DNA of 64,000 bases from Cyprinodon diabolis (lineage: Eukaryota > Chordata > Actinopteri > Cyprinodontiformes > Cyprinodontidae), in assembly GCA_030533445.1 (NCBI GenBank), contig CM060076.1:6206001-6270000 (forward strand), written 5' to 3'. Below are positions 1-62,800 of the stretch, piece by piece; position 1 is the stretch's first letter; every line of letters starts with the position of its first letter. Below the pieces are notes generated by a model. The model did no database searches. It was not told the origin of the DNA and saw only the letters and a list, made by a program, of their open reading frames with translations. A program made the position numbers and the translations under genes.

Positions 1-293
1 GCTCAAATAATTTTACCGAACATTAGCTTTCCTAGTATGTATCCATTATTCAATCATTTTCGACCTTATTGTATTTGATTAATCGGTTGAGTTGTTTTCT
101 CAGCAACTTTAGATTTTCTAGCTGCGGCTGTTGTAGGTCTTGGAATTGTTTTGTGTGAAAGATTTTAATTTTTTGCTTTTATTTGAATATATTTTATAAG
201 ACTCACATCTAAGGATAATTTAGAGAAGCCAATTAAACTAACAGGCATGTTTTTAGACTGTAGGAGGAAGCTGGTGTTTTGTCAGATGAGGAT

Positions 294-624
294 ACCCTGT
301 CAGACCAGCATACCCATAGTCAATACCAGTTTATCCCTTTAGTTTATCCCTGTTTACCCCTTTATATATTCCCTTTAGTTTTGTATAAAAAAATAAACTT
401 TAAACTACCTCAACGGGTGTATATCCCTTTAATCATGTACAACAACAACAACAAAAAAAACAAAAACTATTTAATTACTTACTTTTTAGTGTTTTGTGAA
501 GCCTATTGTGATCAGACCTTGAATAGTTTTTTTTTTGTGCATGACTAAAGGGATAAACTCAAATCTGATGTCCTGGGCATGCCTATTGACAATGGGTATG
601 CTGGTCTGACAGGGTACGCTCACC
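294..624. mobile_element. MITE with long terminal inverted repeats
   Basis: TACCCTGTCAGACCAGCATA at the left end is matched in reverse complement at the right end (to 624), and a second matching block (GTTTATCCCTTTAGT) follows inward, so the whole can fold into a long hairpin. No coding frame. Likely a non-autonomous DNA element; superfamily not assigned. Confidence 0.7.
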
Positions 625-632
625 TTACAGAA

Positions 633-772
633 CACCGGAGTACCCAGAGAGAACCCACGCATGCACAGGGAGAACATGCAAACTCCATGCAGAAAGAACT
701 CGGGTCTGGAAATGAACCCAGAACCTTCTTGCGGCAAGGTAGCAGTGCTAACCACTGTGCCACTGAGCAGCT
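633..772 (-). mobile_element. tRNA-type SINE fragment
   Basis: On the minus strand it has a tRNA-like head (CAGTGGTTAGCACTG), a B-box-like GGGTTCATTTCC, and the body segment GGAGTTTGCATGTTCTCCC that is common in fish SINE copies. Another copy is at 43936-44040. Confidence 0.65.
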
Positions 773-2099
773 ATATGCCTTTATTTAATTGTGAAATAAA
801 ATGACCCCTTTTAATCTATATTAAGGCCCCTGAACACCTTAATGTTGCAGATTGTGGTCTGCTTGGCAGAAATATCAGGCTGTCAGCAGCATTACTTTTC
901 TGATATCTGCAAGAGTTTTTAGCTAATCTATTCTGTTTCCCTTCCTGATTTTTCTATTTTCTAAGCTATTAAACCGTCAGATTAAGAGCCCGTCTCCGTG
1001 GTGACCAGAGTGGTAGTTATCCACTAATGTATTTCATTGTTTAGGCAGTTCGTTACACGGGTCCGGTGTTTTTGGAGACTGTTCTGTCTATTATAATGCT
1101 AATTTTAGAAACCCAGAGAGAAACCTTTCAAAACGCAATTTGCAAGTCTCCATGTTTACACGAGATCTGTTCTTCAACAATAACATCACAGCTCTATCTC
1201 TCCCGGTAACCCACATGTGGCTCAATCTCTCAAGAGAAGTGTTGCTCTTCCGTTTTTTGTTCAAAAATTGGCTTTAGAAATGTGTAAATCTTTGTCTGAT
1301 TGACTAGATGTTGCTGTTTACTCCTCAGAAAGTTGCCTGCTTATTTTTTTTACCTGCTTCTGTTGAAGTTTCATAGCGCCTCCTATAGGACTGGTGAACC
1401 TGTAACAGTGTTTTTGTTCTTTATCCTTCCCTGTTCACACAATTCGTTTTTTCTTGAATTTGTCAAACCCTGTTCATCTGCGTGGGGATGAGGCATAAAC
1501 ATATTGCCAGAGAACTAAAGTAAAAAGTGTTCAGTAATTAAAATAAAGATTGCTTGATTTAACTCAATTTTGTAAACCTCAAATATTTATTCAAATTAAG
1601 CTCTGTACCACATTTCGCCTGGACTCTGAGTCAGTCTCGGCGTTTAGTCATTGTAAGGCCTGCTAAAAACTTCCCTTATTCTTCTGCTGACCTCTTTGGC
1701 AGCCAGACAGTTATTTTAGGCCTAAAACAACATCTTGTCCTGCAGCCAGAGGTCACAACCTGTCCCCTGTTGAATATCTGATATCCCTCAGTAGCCAAGT
1801 CCTCACTCTCACTTTAGGCCTTGTTGCTTCAATAACAAAAGCTAAAGGGAGGATTTGTTTGGTCGCTGTTTTATATGATTGCTCTAATTTAGTAGCTTAG
1901 TAAGTTGGACTGAGGAAGAGGTCTTATGCAAAGGGGAAGAATCAGTCAACAGTGACCAAGCAGCAGAGGTCAGATGATTCTGAGTTAAATAACTGGGGCT
2001 GACTTTTCACATGACCCAGGAACACATCATCGGAGCAACCGGCTGCGCAGACACAGCTGCTGGCTTGAGGCTGTATTTGTGATACAGCTCAGCACTTAT

Positions 2100-2138
2100 G
2101 GTTATGCTGTCTGCTCAGATTAGGCAGACAGCATAACC
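2100..2138. repeat. perfect 15-bp hairpin with 9-nt loop
   Basis: GGTTATGCTGTCTGC is followed after TCAGATTAG by its exact reverse complement. Isolated; no element boundaries around it. Confidence 0.8.
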
Positions 2139-3030
2139 AGAAACCTTCCCATTCCTAACTCAGTTTAAGAGTTCTAAAAATTTAAGCTGTAGTGTATAAT
2201 AATGTACGTGTCTTACTCCTTTACTCCATCAACACCTTTAAAGAGCAGCATTGCTTTTCTGCTCTACTCAAACAAACTCCAACCCTGGCTTGCATCATCA
2301 TCACATGACAAAATAAATATTGTGACAAAACAATCTCCAAACACATGTACATAAACTCAGCATAATGAAAATATACACTGGTTTATTAATATCAGCTCAA
2401 TTTTAATAACTGCACTCTCACCTGCCAGTGCTTCGTATGACTTATATATCCCAGAATTCAGGATAATTGACGCTCTGTTAGCAGAACGCTGAGTATACAG
2501 ACTTCTCTTATCTGCTGCTGTCTTTGAGTTTAGTCAGTCATGCTCCTTTATTGTCCTGCTGGGTTATCAGCCTGTCATAAGCCAGAGTTCACCAAGACAT
2601 AAACGCATCAAATCACAGAAAACATTCACTCATTCACAAGGGAACATATTTGTTTTCTCATATTTGCAGTTTAGGCGTAACATTTTTTTTCTGCTGTCTT
2701 ATTAATTGTTCTCGGCCTGCAAGTGTCAAATATTTACAGACTGTTAACTTTACAGAGTTTCAGTCCATTGACCTGTCAAGTTCTAGAACTGAACTCGTCA
2801 TGTTTTGCTTTCTTTTCCCACAGTAGTTTTTATTTCTTAAGGTTTGACATCTGAAAATAAACCTGGTATGGCTTAAGAGGTTAGGACACTCAGTCCAGCT
2901 GTCTGTTGGAGATAAAATCATTAAATATGAGCCTGTGGATCCGCCCCTGCTAGATGGAGTTTGGGATTTAATCAACTTTTAGCTGATAAAACTCCTAACA
3001 GTGTGTATTGATATTTTTTTTGCTATTCAG

Positions 3031-53753
<50,723 letters not shown>

Positions 53754-56700
53754 TGTCACAGCGCCCTTCGTCTGTCCCTCCATCCATACGAACTCTTCTT
53801 TCAGTGAATGTTTTCAAGACGGCAGCGATGAAACCAACAGATATCTCCTTTCGGTGCGAGGCGGTTGGTTTTTTTTCGTTGCGCCGCACCTTTTCTCGGC
53901 TTATCTGGACTCAGGCTGCCAAAGCTGATTTTAATTTATTGAGAGGTTTATTATTTAAACTGTCCTCCCATAGCTCTGCCACATTTGAACCCTGAATGCA
54001 CACGTTCCTCAGTGGGAAAATTAAACCATTATACTTCTTTACTTTCTTATTTTTTCAGTTTGAAATAGCCGTGCCATTGCTTTAGCACTTTGATTAAATC
54101 AGTACAACGTAAACGTCTGCAGGAACCTTTTTTTTTTTTTTTTTTGCTATAAGAACATTTAGAAAAGCTGTCAAGCTGTGAAGCATTTCGGCGTTTTTTT
54201 GCCAGGCTGTTCAGCTTCAGCTCGGCCGAGTTATTAAGGGAACGAAGACACTGTTTACAGCTGCTAGCAGAGCAGCTCTTTTTTTTTTTTTTCTTTCTTT
54301 CCCCTTAAAGACAGTTTGATGCCTTCCTGATGATGATGATTTTCATCTGCGAATCTTGTCTGGCGAGTTCTTTGTATATTTGAACGATTATGTTAAAAAT
54401 GTTAAATGTTTTTTTTTTCTCATCTCGTCTGCTGTGTCACTCAAACATGTTTTATGAGCATTTAACAGCTTTTCTCTACGTCTCTGTGAGTTAAAATAGA
54501 AAAGTTCTTAAGTAGGAATAGATGGTCGACTGAAGGGAAAGTCTGGAAGCCATATTTCTGCAGATCCCCATTTTAATCTCCTTAATTTGCAGGTTTTAAA
54601 TACAGATTTTTCAGTGTCAGAGCTCACACCTGGCTAAGCAAAAATTACATCAGTATTTGCAAAGTGTGCCACAAATAACCAAGATGAAAACAATCTACAG
54701 TGTTTTTTTTTTTTACAGTGTTTGGGAAAGATACCTCACAGAGTAATCAGAGAATCTATGATGGCTGACATGTCGTCGCTGTATTAGCACCACGATTTAA
54801 AATGGCTCATGTGATCCGGATGTTTTCTTAAATGCCTTTTGTCTGAGTAACCTCCAAATTTACAAAAACTTACAGCAACATCATTAATTAAATCAAATAG
54901 AAGGAAAGACACATCCCAAACAAAAGTTTTTATTATTTTATAGAGCTAACGTTTCTTTCTCGTAATTAAAAATTACCTATAAATAGTAATTAATTGAATA
55001 GATAATCTGATTCAGTGGCACATAAACACACCCTGGGTTACCTTTTCTGCTCAAAAGTAGAATTGACAACTACACTGGAAAAAATTGAAAGATGGATAAG
55101 AAGTTTTTTCTTAAATTTCTTGGATTGAGGAGATAAAAGATACATTTTGCCAATGGAATGAGACAATTTACACTTAAGAAGAGAAAACACAATTGCATTG
55201 TCTTATTTCAAGTGCATATTATCTAATTATCTTATTTTAAGAGTAAAAATACCCATTCCATTGGCAAACTATCTCATATACCTACTCAAATTAAGGATAA
55301 ATACACTAATTTAAGAACTTTTTACTTATTTCTAGATCGTTTTTCCAGTGTAAGCCTATATGGTTTCCTGTTACCGAGTCTCAATCAGTAGGTTGTTTAC
55401 GTCACTGAAAAGTAAAAATACTTTTCTTCTTATCTAAGTTTAGTAAAGAAATGCATACAAACAAATAAAACTCTCAGATAATTTGTTAGGAAAGGATCTG
55501 TTCGCTGGGAGGCAGAAAAAGCAGATGGAAAACAAGGACCTGCAGTATATGTGATATAAACCTGGTTCGAAACGAGACGACGCAGAACCTTGCTAAAAAT
55601 GTCTTACAATATTGAACAACACCGATCATGCAAATTGCATTAATTATATAACTAATTGGCTTGCCGTATTACAAATGTTACCAAATAAACAAAAAAATTT
55701 TCCACTGCTGAGTCAAAACAAGTTAAAGAAACCTGTGTGTCATCATTACCAGCCATCTTTGCATTGCTTTGGTGTGGAGAGATTTTAAATATATCTGCAT
55801 TTTTCTAATGCACTGGATTGACATCGGTACCATTAACATGTACTGTTTTTTTTCCTCTAATAGAAGCGGTTTATCTATTTCAATGTCCCTGACAAGAACC
55901 ATCCCTAAAACATCAAAAGATTCTTCTCAAAACACTTGACCAGAAAGAGAAATGTTGCATTTATCTGTATTCTTGATCTAAACATGAAATATACTCCTGA
56001 TGTTCTTCTTTTGGTCTCATAACAAATCTCACTATAAGACAGATAGTAGAACTCCAACCTTAGATTGAATCACTCCAAATAAACCCTAAATTAACGTCTT
56101 TAAATGTGACAAAAACTTATTTTAAGAACAAATTCTAAAATTGGCGTGAATTGGCGCTATATAAATAAACTGAATTGAAACCGAATTAAAATACTTTATT
56201 AGGAGTAGAGAATATCCCTGCTTGTTTCTTTCTATAACCTTGATTAGAAACAAATGACAAATATTTTTATGGATAACAAACAAATATATGACAAGTATAT
56301 TAATAAACTGATCAAAGCTCTTGTTTCGAAGAGAGATAGAGGAGGCGAATCATCCTTCCGTCCATGTTTTTAGATTACTTATCTAAGAATTAGAAGATGG
56401 ATAAAACTCATTATATTGCTGATATGAAGTTGGATCCAATATCTAAATAAACAGCCATGTTCTAAATTTTTTTAAATATAAAAATAATTTTTCAGATCCT
56501 GTCAGAAGGTGGTTTGAACTACTGGGTGGTGAACTTTGTAGCTGCCTTCTTTTGATGAAGACGAGACGTGGCGTTCCTCGCCACCAACCATCATCTTTCT
56601 GTTGCACCGTAGTCCTTTTGGCTCATCTGCATGGTACTGTTCTGATTCCCAAACAGTTTGCTCAACTTTCTCGTCCTCGAAACTCTTTAACGTTGGTTAA

Positions 56701-56915
56701 AATCTATAACTAGAAAGAGCTTTGATTTAAAAGAAAAGGAAACAGCAGATCAAATCTTGTCAGATGATGATTTGGTAGAATGGGGTTTGTAATATTTGAG
56801 TTTGTCTAAATTAGTTTTTTATTTGCAGCTTTTTCCCAGTTTTCTTATTTAAAAAATAAAAAAATGTTGTAAAGAATAATGCATTATTTGAATAAAGAAG
56901 AGATCTGTAATCTGT
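53754..56915 (+). other. igf2r: probable igf2r 3' untranslated region
   Basis: About 3.2 kb of AT-rich non-coding sequence follows the stop. The best-placed poly(A) signal I see is AATAAA at 56891-56896 followed by a T-rich stretch; other AATAAA-like hexamers are near 55463 and 55684. A MITE lies within at 55071-55352. The true 3' end cannot be fixed from sequence alone. Confidence 0.4.
55071..55352. mobile_element. MITE with TACACTGGAAAAA ends, copy T1
   Basis: 282 bp, ends TACACTGGAAAAA / TTTTTCCAGTGTA; interior CCAATGGAATGAGA and CATTCCATTGGCAAA are also inverted to each other. Copy T2 at 63374 is in the opposite orientation. Confidence 0.8.
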
Positions 56916-57423
56916 TTTTGTATTTTTCTCTCTTCCTGAGGACTTTTTAAACTAAAACCTACAGTATAGGGATTAAACAATCAATGACCTTGTTGATTTA
57001 ATCTGATATTCTTTATGAAATATTCAGTTGAACTTTATACGCTATTGAATTGTTTGACCCATGTGCCTGAAGATATTATAAAATTATATTAATTTAGTAA
57101 ATGTCTGTACTACAGCACCTTTTTCAGATGGGGCGAAGTGCTGTGCAGTGCATCCAGTTATAAACATGTTATAATATCTAAACATTGTAATTAGAATGAA
57201 TGTTCGCATGTGGACAGAATTGTTGGTATCCCTCGTTTAATGAAAGATAAACCCACATTGGTCACAGAGTTAACTTGAATCTGACAAAAGTGAATAAAAC
57301 CTTTATGAAAATGAGCCAATGAAAGTCAGACATTTCTGATATTCAACAGAATGATTTTTAGAAACAAACTCATGAAACAGGCCTGGATAATAACAATGGT
57401 ACCCCCAGAAAAGGCTGAAAATA

Positions 57424-57665
57424 ATTAAATTCAGTTTATTTATATAGCACTAATTCATAGCACACGTCATCTCAAGACACTTTACAGTTCAACCAGATCA
57501 TCCAGTCAAATTGATTCAAAGTTTTCTACCTAAGGAAAACCAGTTGATTGCATTGACTCGAATGCAATCCCGCACACCAAGCATGCTTGTAGCGACAGTG
57601 GAGAGGAAAAACTCCCTTTTAACAAGAAGAAACCTCCAGCAGAACCAGGCTTATTAATAATGTGA
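57424..57665 (-). repeat. dispersed fish repeat between the genes
   Basis: TTCAGTTTATTTATATAGCA ... CAGTGGAGAGGAAAAACTCC ... AGAAACCTCCAGCAGAACCA is a very common teleost retroposon tail. Confidence 0.6.
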
Positions 57666-59375
57666 CCAAAGGGACATTTTCAATCAAGGTGTGCACTAAT
57701 TAATATCACAGGTGTGTATGATCTTGTAATCAGTCAGTAGGCCTATATTTAAAGGGCTATTCACACAGATTAAAATAAACTAGCTCATGTTTATAGTTCA
57801 CTTTCTCAAAAAAAGAAAAGAAAATTCATAAACCTCTAAATGAACTAAGAAACATACAGGAATGTTCAGGTTTTGCTGAAAAGATCTGGATCAAAATGAT
57901 TTCTTATGTTCCTCTTTCTGTCGCAGATATTTAACTTGAGTTGCGTTAAATTTTAAGTGAACATGGCTGACATAAGGACTTGTTTGTTAAGTCCCTGTGG
58001 GCACAGTTTGCACAGAAACTTGAGCTCTTTTCTGGCCAAGTCTTTTCTGCAAAGTGCTCTGAATAGAGGAGACCAGTTCAGGCAGTAAACATGCTGGTCT
58101 GTAAGGTTGTTTGCCATAATAAATGCCTTAAAAACTGACTTTATCCAATGAAAAGTGTCGTTATCAAATGAACGTGAATGTGAGCTGTGTGTGCCGCTCA
58201 CTCTCAAAGTGAACGCTGCTCTAGTTTACGTTTATTATTTCAAAGCTGATCCGTTCAGTTCACCAAAAATACAAACATATTCAGTGAACGCTGTTCATTG
58301 AACGCCTTCATGCACAACACTGGCTGTAGGTAGTTATTGTGCTGCTTGGTGAAACGGTGTGTACAACACCCAACATGGACCGGAGGAAACAAAGTCCTCA
58401 GGGGATTAGAAAGACAATTATAGACAAGCATGTTAAAGACAAAGCAGGACGGGGTCAGAATTTTTCTATGGGAGCAAAAGATTAAAATGATACAATAGTT
58501 CATTTAATACAACAAGGGAGCCATAAAGCCACTTACAGGTCTGGAGATCCTCATCTAGCAGATAAAATTGTGATCCAATCACAACACAGCTGGAGCTAAA
58601 GGTTCCACACCTTCATTTTTAAATCATTGTTAAAGGATCAATGATAAATATGCCAATCTACAGTATATCATCATACAAAACTGATTTGGTGTTAGGTTTT
58701 CAGTATAGGGACCCTAACAGGACAGGAACAGTTATAAAGGGACATTGGCCCTTGTTACCCCCCCCCATCTAGAACCACCCCTGTTTGGAAGTCTATTGTT
58801 TACTGGAAAAACAAACTAAAGCAAAACATAAACATTCTGGTAAAGTCTCAAACGGTTTATTTGCTCCAACAATACTGTTAAAAATAGTAAATCTAGAAAA
58901 AAAGTCCTGTTTCTTTTATCCGTCATTACCTGTAGTAAGGTAGGTGGCTTAGATAATGACACCTGGTCTGGTTTAGATTGACTCGTGGCTTCCCTGACAG
59001 GTACCAAAATGTTGTCTTATTAAAGGTTTAATAAGAGTATGTTATGATTGAATCTGATCCCATGTTGTCTTGACGACAGCTCTCTGCATTAGTTCAGACT
59101 TTGGCAGTATTTGATGTGGACTCATCTGTCCTGTTTGTCCCCCCTTTCTCTCAGACATCCACTTTTAAATCTTAACTGCCTGCATCTCTGGGACAGACGG
59201 CTCCATCAGATGCACTTATGTTATTGATGATCTGAGTAATTCATACAGGCCCTATGCCAACTTCTTACTGTGCGTCTGACGTCTGTAAAGTCATAGCAAA
59301 TGTGTTTTTCATGCTCGGGTACACAGCATGGAAAGAACAGACGTATTTTCTGTGAACCTTTGCTCCAGCTGGTCC

Positions 59376-59385
59376 TATTAAAAAC
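59376..59385 (+). promoter_or_regulatory. possible TATA-like box of slc22a
   Basis: CTATTAAAAA lies about 95-100 bases before the start codon with no other clear core element nearby. A start site near 59405-59412 would give a 5' leader of about 70 bases. Position only; no experimental or comparative support. Confidence 0.2.
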
Positions 59386-59478
59386 CCCAGTGGACCAGAG
59401 TGTGAATAGTCAGTGTGCAGAGGGAGGCTCAGCATACAGATCAGCTGTTTGGAGCTGAAGTCACCCGTCTGTGCACTG

Positions 59479-59880
59479 ATGGCCACCTTTGACGACATCT
59501 TGGAGGAAGTGGGGAAGTTTGGCCGCTGCCAGAAGCGAATCTTTGCCCTGCTGTGTTTGGTGTCCATGCCATGGGCCGGGGTGTACGTGGGCATCGTCTT
59601 CCAGGGCTTCACCCCGGACCACTGGTGAAGGGACTCAGAAGCGGTAGAGAGTAGGGAGGCCTGCGGATGGAGCCAGGAGGAAAGCCGCAGGCTGACGGCG
59701 CCGCTGGTCTACATCTCGGGAGTTTTGCAGCAAAGCAGCTGCGAGCGATTTGACTTGGACTGGAATGTGACCGAACTCAGCTGCAATCCACAGGAGCAGG
59801 ACCGGAGCAGGACTCCCACTGTCAGGTGCACTGAGGGCTGGGAGTACGACTATGAGGGGAGACAGTCCTTTGTCACAGAG
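59479..59880 (+). CDS. slc22a2: slc22a exon 1: N-terminus, first span, extracellular loop
   Basis: 402 nt, phase 0 at the donor GTGAGG. The start is the ATG at 59479 (MATFDDIL), which aligns with family starts; an upstream in-frame ATG at 59413 gives an untypical leader. After the first membrane span and FTPDHW the frame meets TGA (59626-59628), then goes on without fault through [25 protein letters not shown] and [10 protein letters not shown] to the splice donor. The large extracellular loop normally has six cysteines; the other five are present (one in exon 2) and the TGA sits exactly at the first. DWNVTEL holds an N-glycosylation site. Confidence 0.9.
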
Positions 59881-62800
59881 GTGAGGAAAGTCAGATACAG
59901 GTGGTTAAGTTTTTGGATGTGAATTTGACTTTTTTTTCATTGAAGAACAGAGTTTACTGAGGAAAAAGTTTTTTTTTTTTTCTTTACAAAATTAAAATCT
60001 TAAAATAAGTTTCTTAATTGAATTTATATCTAGACTTTGACTAGGCCGTTCTTAAGCATTGATTTAATCCCTTCCACAGTAGCTCTGGTGCTGTTTTGGG
60101 TCATCATCCATTAGGTTTGGCCTTTTGGTTGTTGTTTTTTTAAACTCACTCCTCAAACATGAAAAAAACAGTGTTTTCAGCTTACCGTAGGGATCAGAAA
60201 TACTCTAATACTAATTTTTTTAAAAGATCTGCTCTCTCCACTTAAAAAAAAAGAGCCCATTTCTCTTCATGCATTCGCTGTTTAAAAGTGGCTGTTCTCA
60301 TAGCTCATACAGGCCTACTGTGTTTGAGTGTCCACCCTAACTCCTAAATCATTATATAGAGCGGGGACTATATCGTGGACTCAGTTAACTTACTGTTCGG
60401 ACATATGATGACTTCCCCATTGGTCCACTGCGAGGTGCCGGCACCATCTTTGTTATTAGTTGCCGCTGTCGGGTAGCGGCAGCCTATGGCGAAAGCAGGC
60501 CGCTGTGACAGCAAATCCCATAATGCTTTGCGCTGAGGGCTCTTCTCACAAAGCAGGGCTCGATGTTAACCATTGCCCGATTGCCCGGGGCAAGACGTTT
60601 TTTAATGTCGGGAGAGTACAAATTTCATTACATTTGCCCGCCGGGCAAGTGCAATGATCGCAAAAAAATACATATTTATCACTCAAAATTACTTTCAAAT
60701 CACAGACATTCACTGAAAATGACCCACAAGCTTTGCCGGCGCCATTTTTGCAGGAAGGATGAAAAGCATGTTAACATGGTAAAAAATGAATATTAGGAAC
60801 TATATTTATGAAAATTATACTGGGCAAGTAAAAATAGTTTCTGGGCAAATGAAATGTGAAAGCCACTTGCCCTTAGGGCAAGTGGTAAAAATCCTTACCG
60901 TCAACCCTGCAAAGCATTATGGAATAGATCTGCCTCTTCTAAGGCCTGTTTTTTCTTTACATACACTTCGTTGACACTTTTTCTTTTACGAACCATGGCC
61001 ATTTTTAAAGAACCGCGGTGAGAAAATTGAGCTTCAATGACTGTCTAAAACTGTAGCTCACCACAGATATAAAGCTGAAAGAGTGCATGCGCACAAAAAG
61101 ATGGCTAACCAGAGACAAGCACGTAGGACGGCCTTACGTAAACATTTAAACAGAATGATTGATAATTAGGAGGACCACTTATTTTGATGATCCACCCGGA
61201 AATAAAAGATCGCTCTCTATGCCTTTAAGATAACGTCAATTCACTATAAGCTCCATGATTCATCCCTATAAACTTACTGTGCTAAAGTATCATTTCAAAG
61301 TAAGTTTCCTAACTGAAACTTTCTGTTGCCAGTTTGACCTGGTGTGTTCAGACAGCTGGTTGGTGGACATGTATCAGGCTACTCTGAACGTGGGCTTCCT
61401 GATTGGAAGCATTGCTATTGGCTACCTGGCTGACAGGTCAGTTTTTTTGCTTATTGCAGCTCTCGGTTATGCTCTGTCACACCTTGACGATTTAGCCCGC
61501 GTATCCCGACAAATGAAAAATTTGGCAAAAACGCTGGCGTAAGTTGGATAAGTTATGGGACAGTTTTGTATAAGTTATGAGCACGCTGAAGTACGCTTGC
61601 ACACGTCGACATATGTGAAGTAACTTGTTGACGTATGCCGGTGTACTCTCATATCAGGCCATAAGTTACAGATAGGTTATCTGATCATTGACACGCGTTA
61701 ATTGTAAGTTACTCATAAGTTGTAGTGTCTAGCTTATCCAACCTGTATCAACCCTATAATAGGGTGAGCGTGATGAATCTGCTGTGACCATGGACGTAAT
61801 TTTGGTGGCGAGGGGGGTCGGTGGGGGCATGTCCCCTGCACTTTTTCAAATGTCCCTTTTGGTCCCCTTTGCGTTTTACTGTCCTCCCACAAGTTCCTGA
61901 TTGGCCCACCGTCTCTTCTTGTGTGATTGGCTGTCACTGCTGTCACTCCTAAAAAGTTTACTTTACAAACATCTGAAGTGCCACCGAATCGGGTCTGTGA
62001 TTGGATGGTCAAATTCGTTGAAGTTAGATATATTAAAAATACTTGCGTCCCCATCAAAATTTTCGTCCATAGTTACGACTGCAAACTTTTCTGTCTTTTT
62101 CTTTTTCTTGTGGCGGGTGGTTAAGAGCAGCTAGGTTAATACCACCACTACAGAATTTAGAGAAATCTTGTGCTTTTTATGCAGACCCGGCGTCTCCATG
62201 CGCATTGCTGCCCCCTTCAGGACACTGGCTTGTGCATCATTTCATGGGCATCACGCTGCTATGCATAAGTTCTTGACTCGTTATGAATACTCTATGTATA
62301 CGCCCAAAATTGAAAAAAAAATACATGGAAAGTTCAGCATATGCCAGTGTTTTAGGAGTTTTTAGGAGGTCAGGCATATGCTGGCTAAATTATCAAGGTG
62401 TGACAGCGCCATTGCAAAAGGACAAAGTTTAGGATCATTTCCCGGCTGATGTTTGTGTCTTTTTAGGTTTGGAAGGAAACTGAGCTTCCTCATGTCCAAC
62501 TTGCTGAACGGGATCGCCGGCATCCTGGTCGCTGTGGCTCCCAACTATGTTTCTTTACTGGTTTTCAGGACTCTGTATGGGTTTGGTGTTAAAGGAGGAT
62601 GGGTGGCTGGATATGTCCTGAGTAAGACAGAATCCTGAACCTTTTACGTTCTTTACATTTGATCTGAGAAAAGAGGCAACATTTTTATGTTTCTACCACT
62701 TTAATAAAAGCCATAAGTGAATCTCTGACCAAACAAACATGTGCATAATGCTTGGTAGAACTGGCTTATTAATGCTTCCAAAATCAATGTAAAAATGAAA

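Larger units (their letters stand above)
1..3030. other. igf2r: igf2r intron upstream of exon 3
   Basis: Apart from the MITE, SINE and hairpin listed, nothing coding or RNA-like is seen in 790-2099 and 2140-3030. The preceding exon is not here. Confidence 0.6.
53754..59478. other. intergenic region between igf2r and slc22a
   Basis: 5.7 kb. Apart from the proposed 3' UTR, T1, a repeat tail near 56150 and the repeat at 57424, I see no coding exon, tRNA or other RNA gene. 58145-58330 has several GTTCA/TGAAC words and may be a degraded hAT-type MITE. Confidence 0.6.

Noticed and set aside
1..3030. Search for igf2r exons 1 and 2
   Set aside because: No signal peptide or TWEAVD / INICG-like exon with splice sites found; they must lie upstream.
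53754..59478. Antisense non-coding RNA similar to mammalian Airn
   Set aside because: No sequence feature supports it.
59626..59628. Selenocysteine codon as the primary reading
   Set aside because: SLC22A proteins are not known selenoproteins and no SECIS can be shown in the window; kept only as a possibility in the findings.
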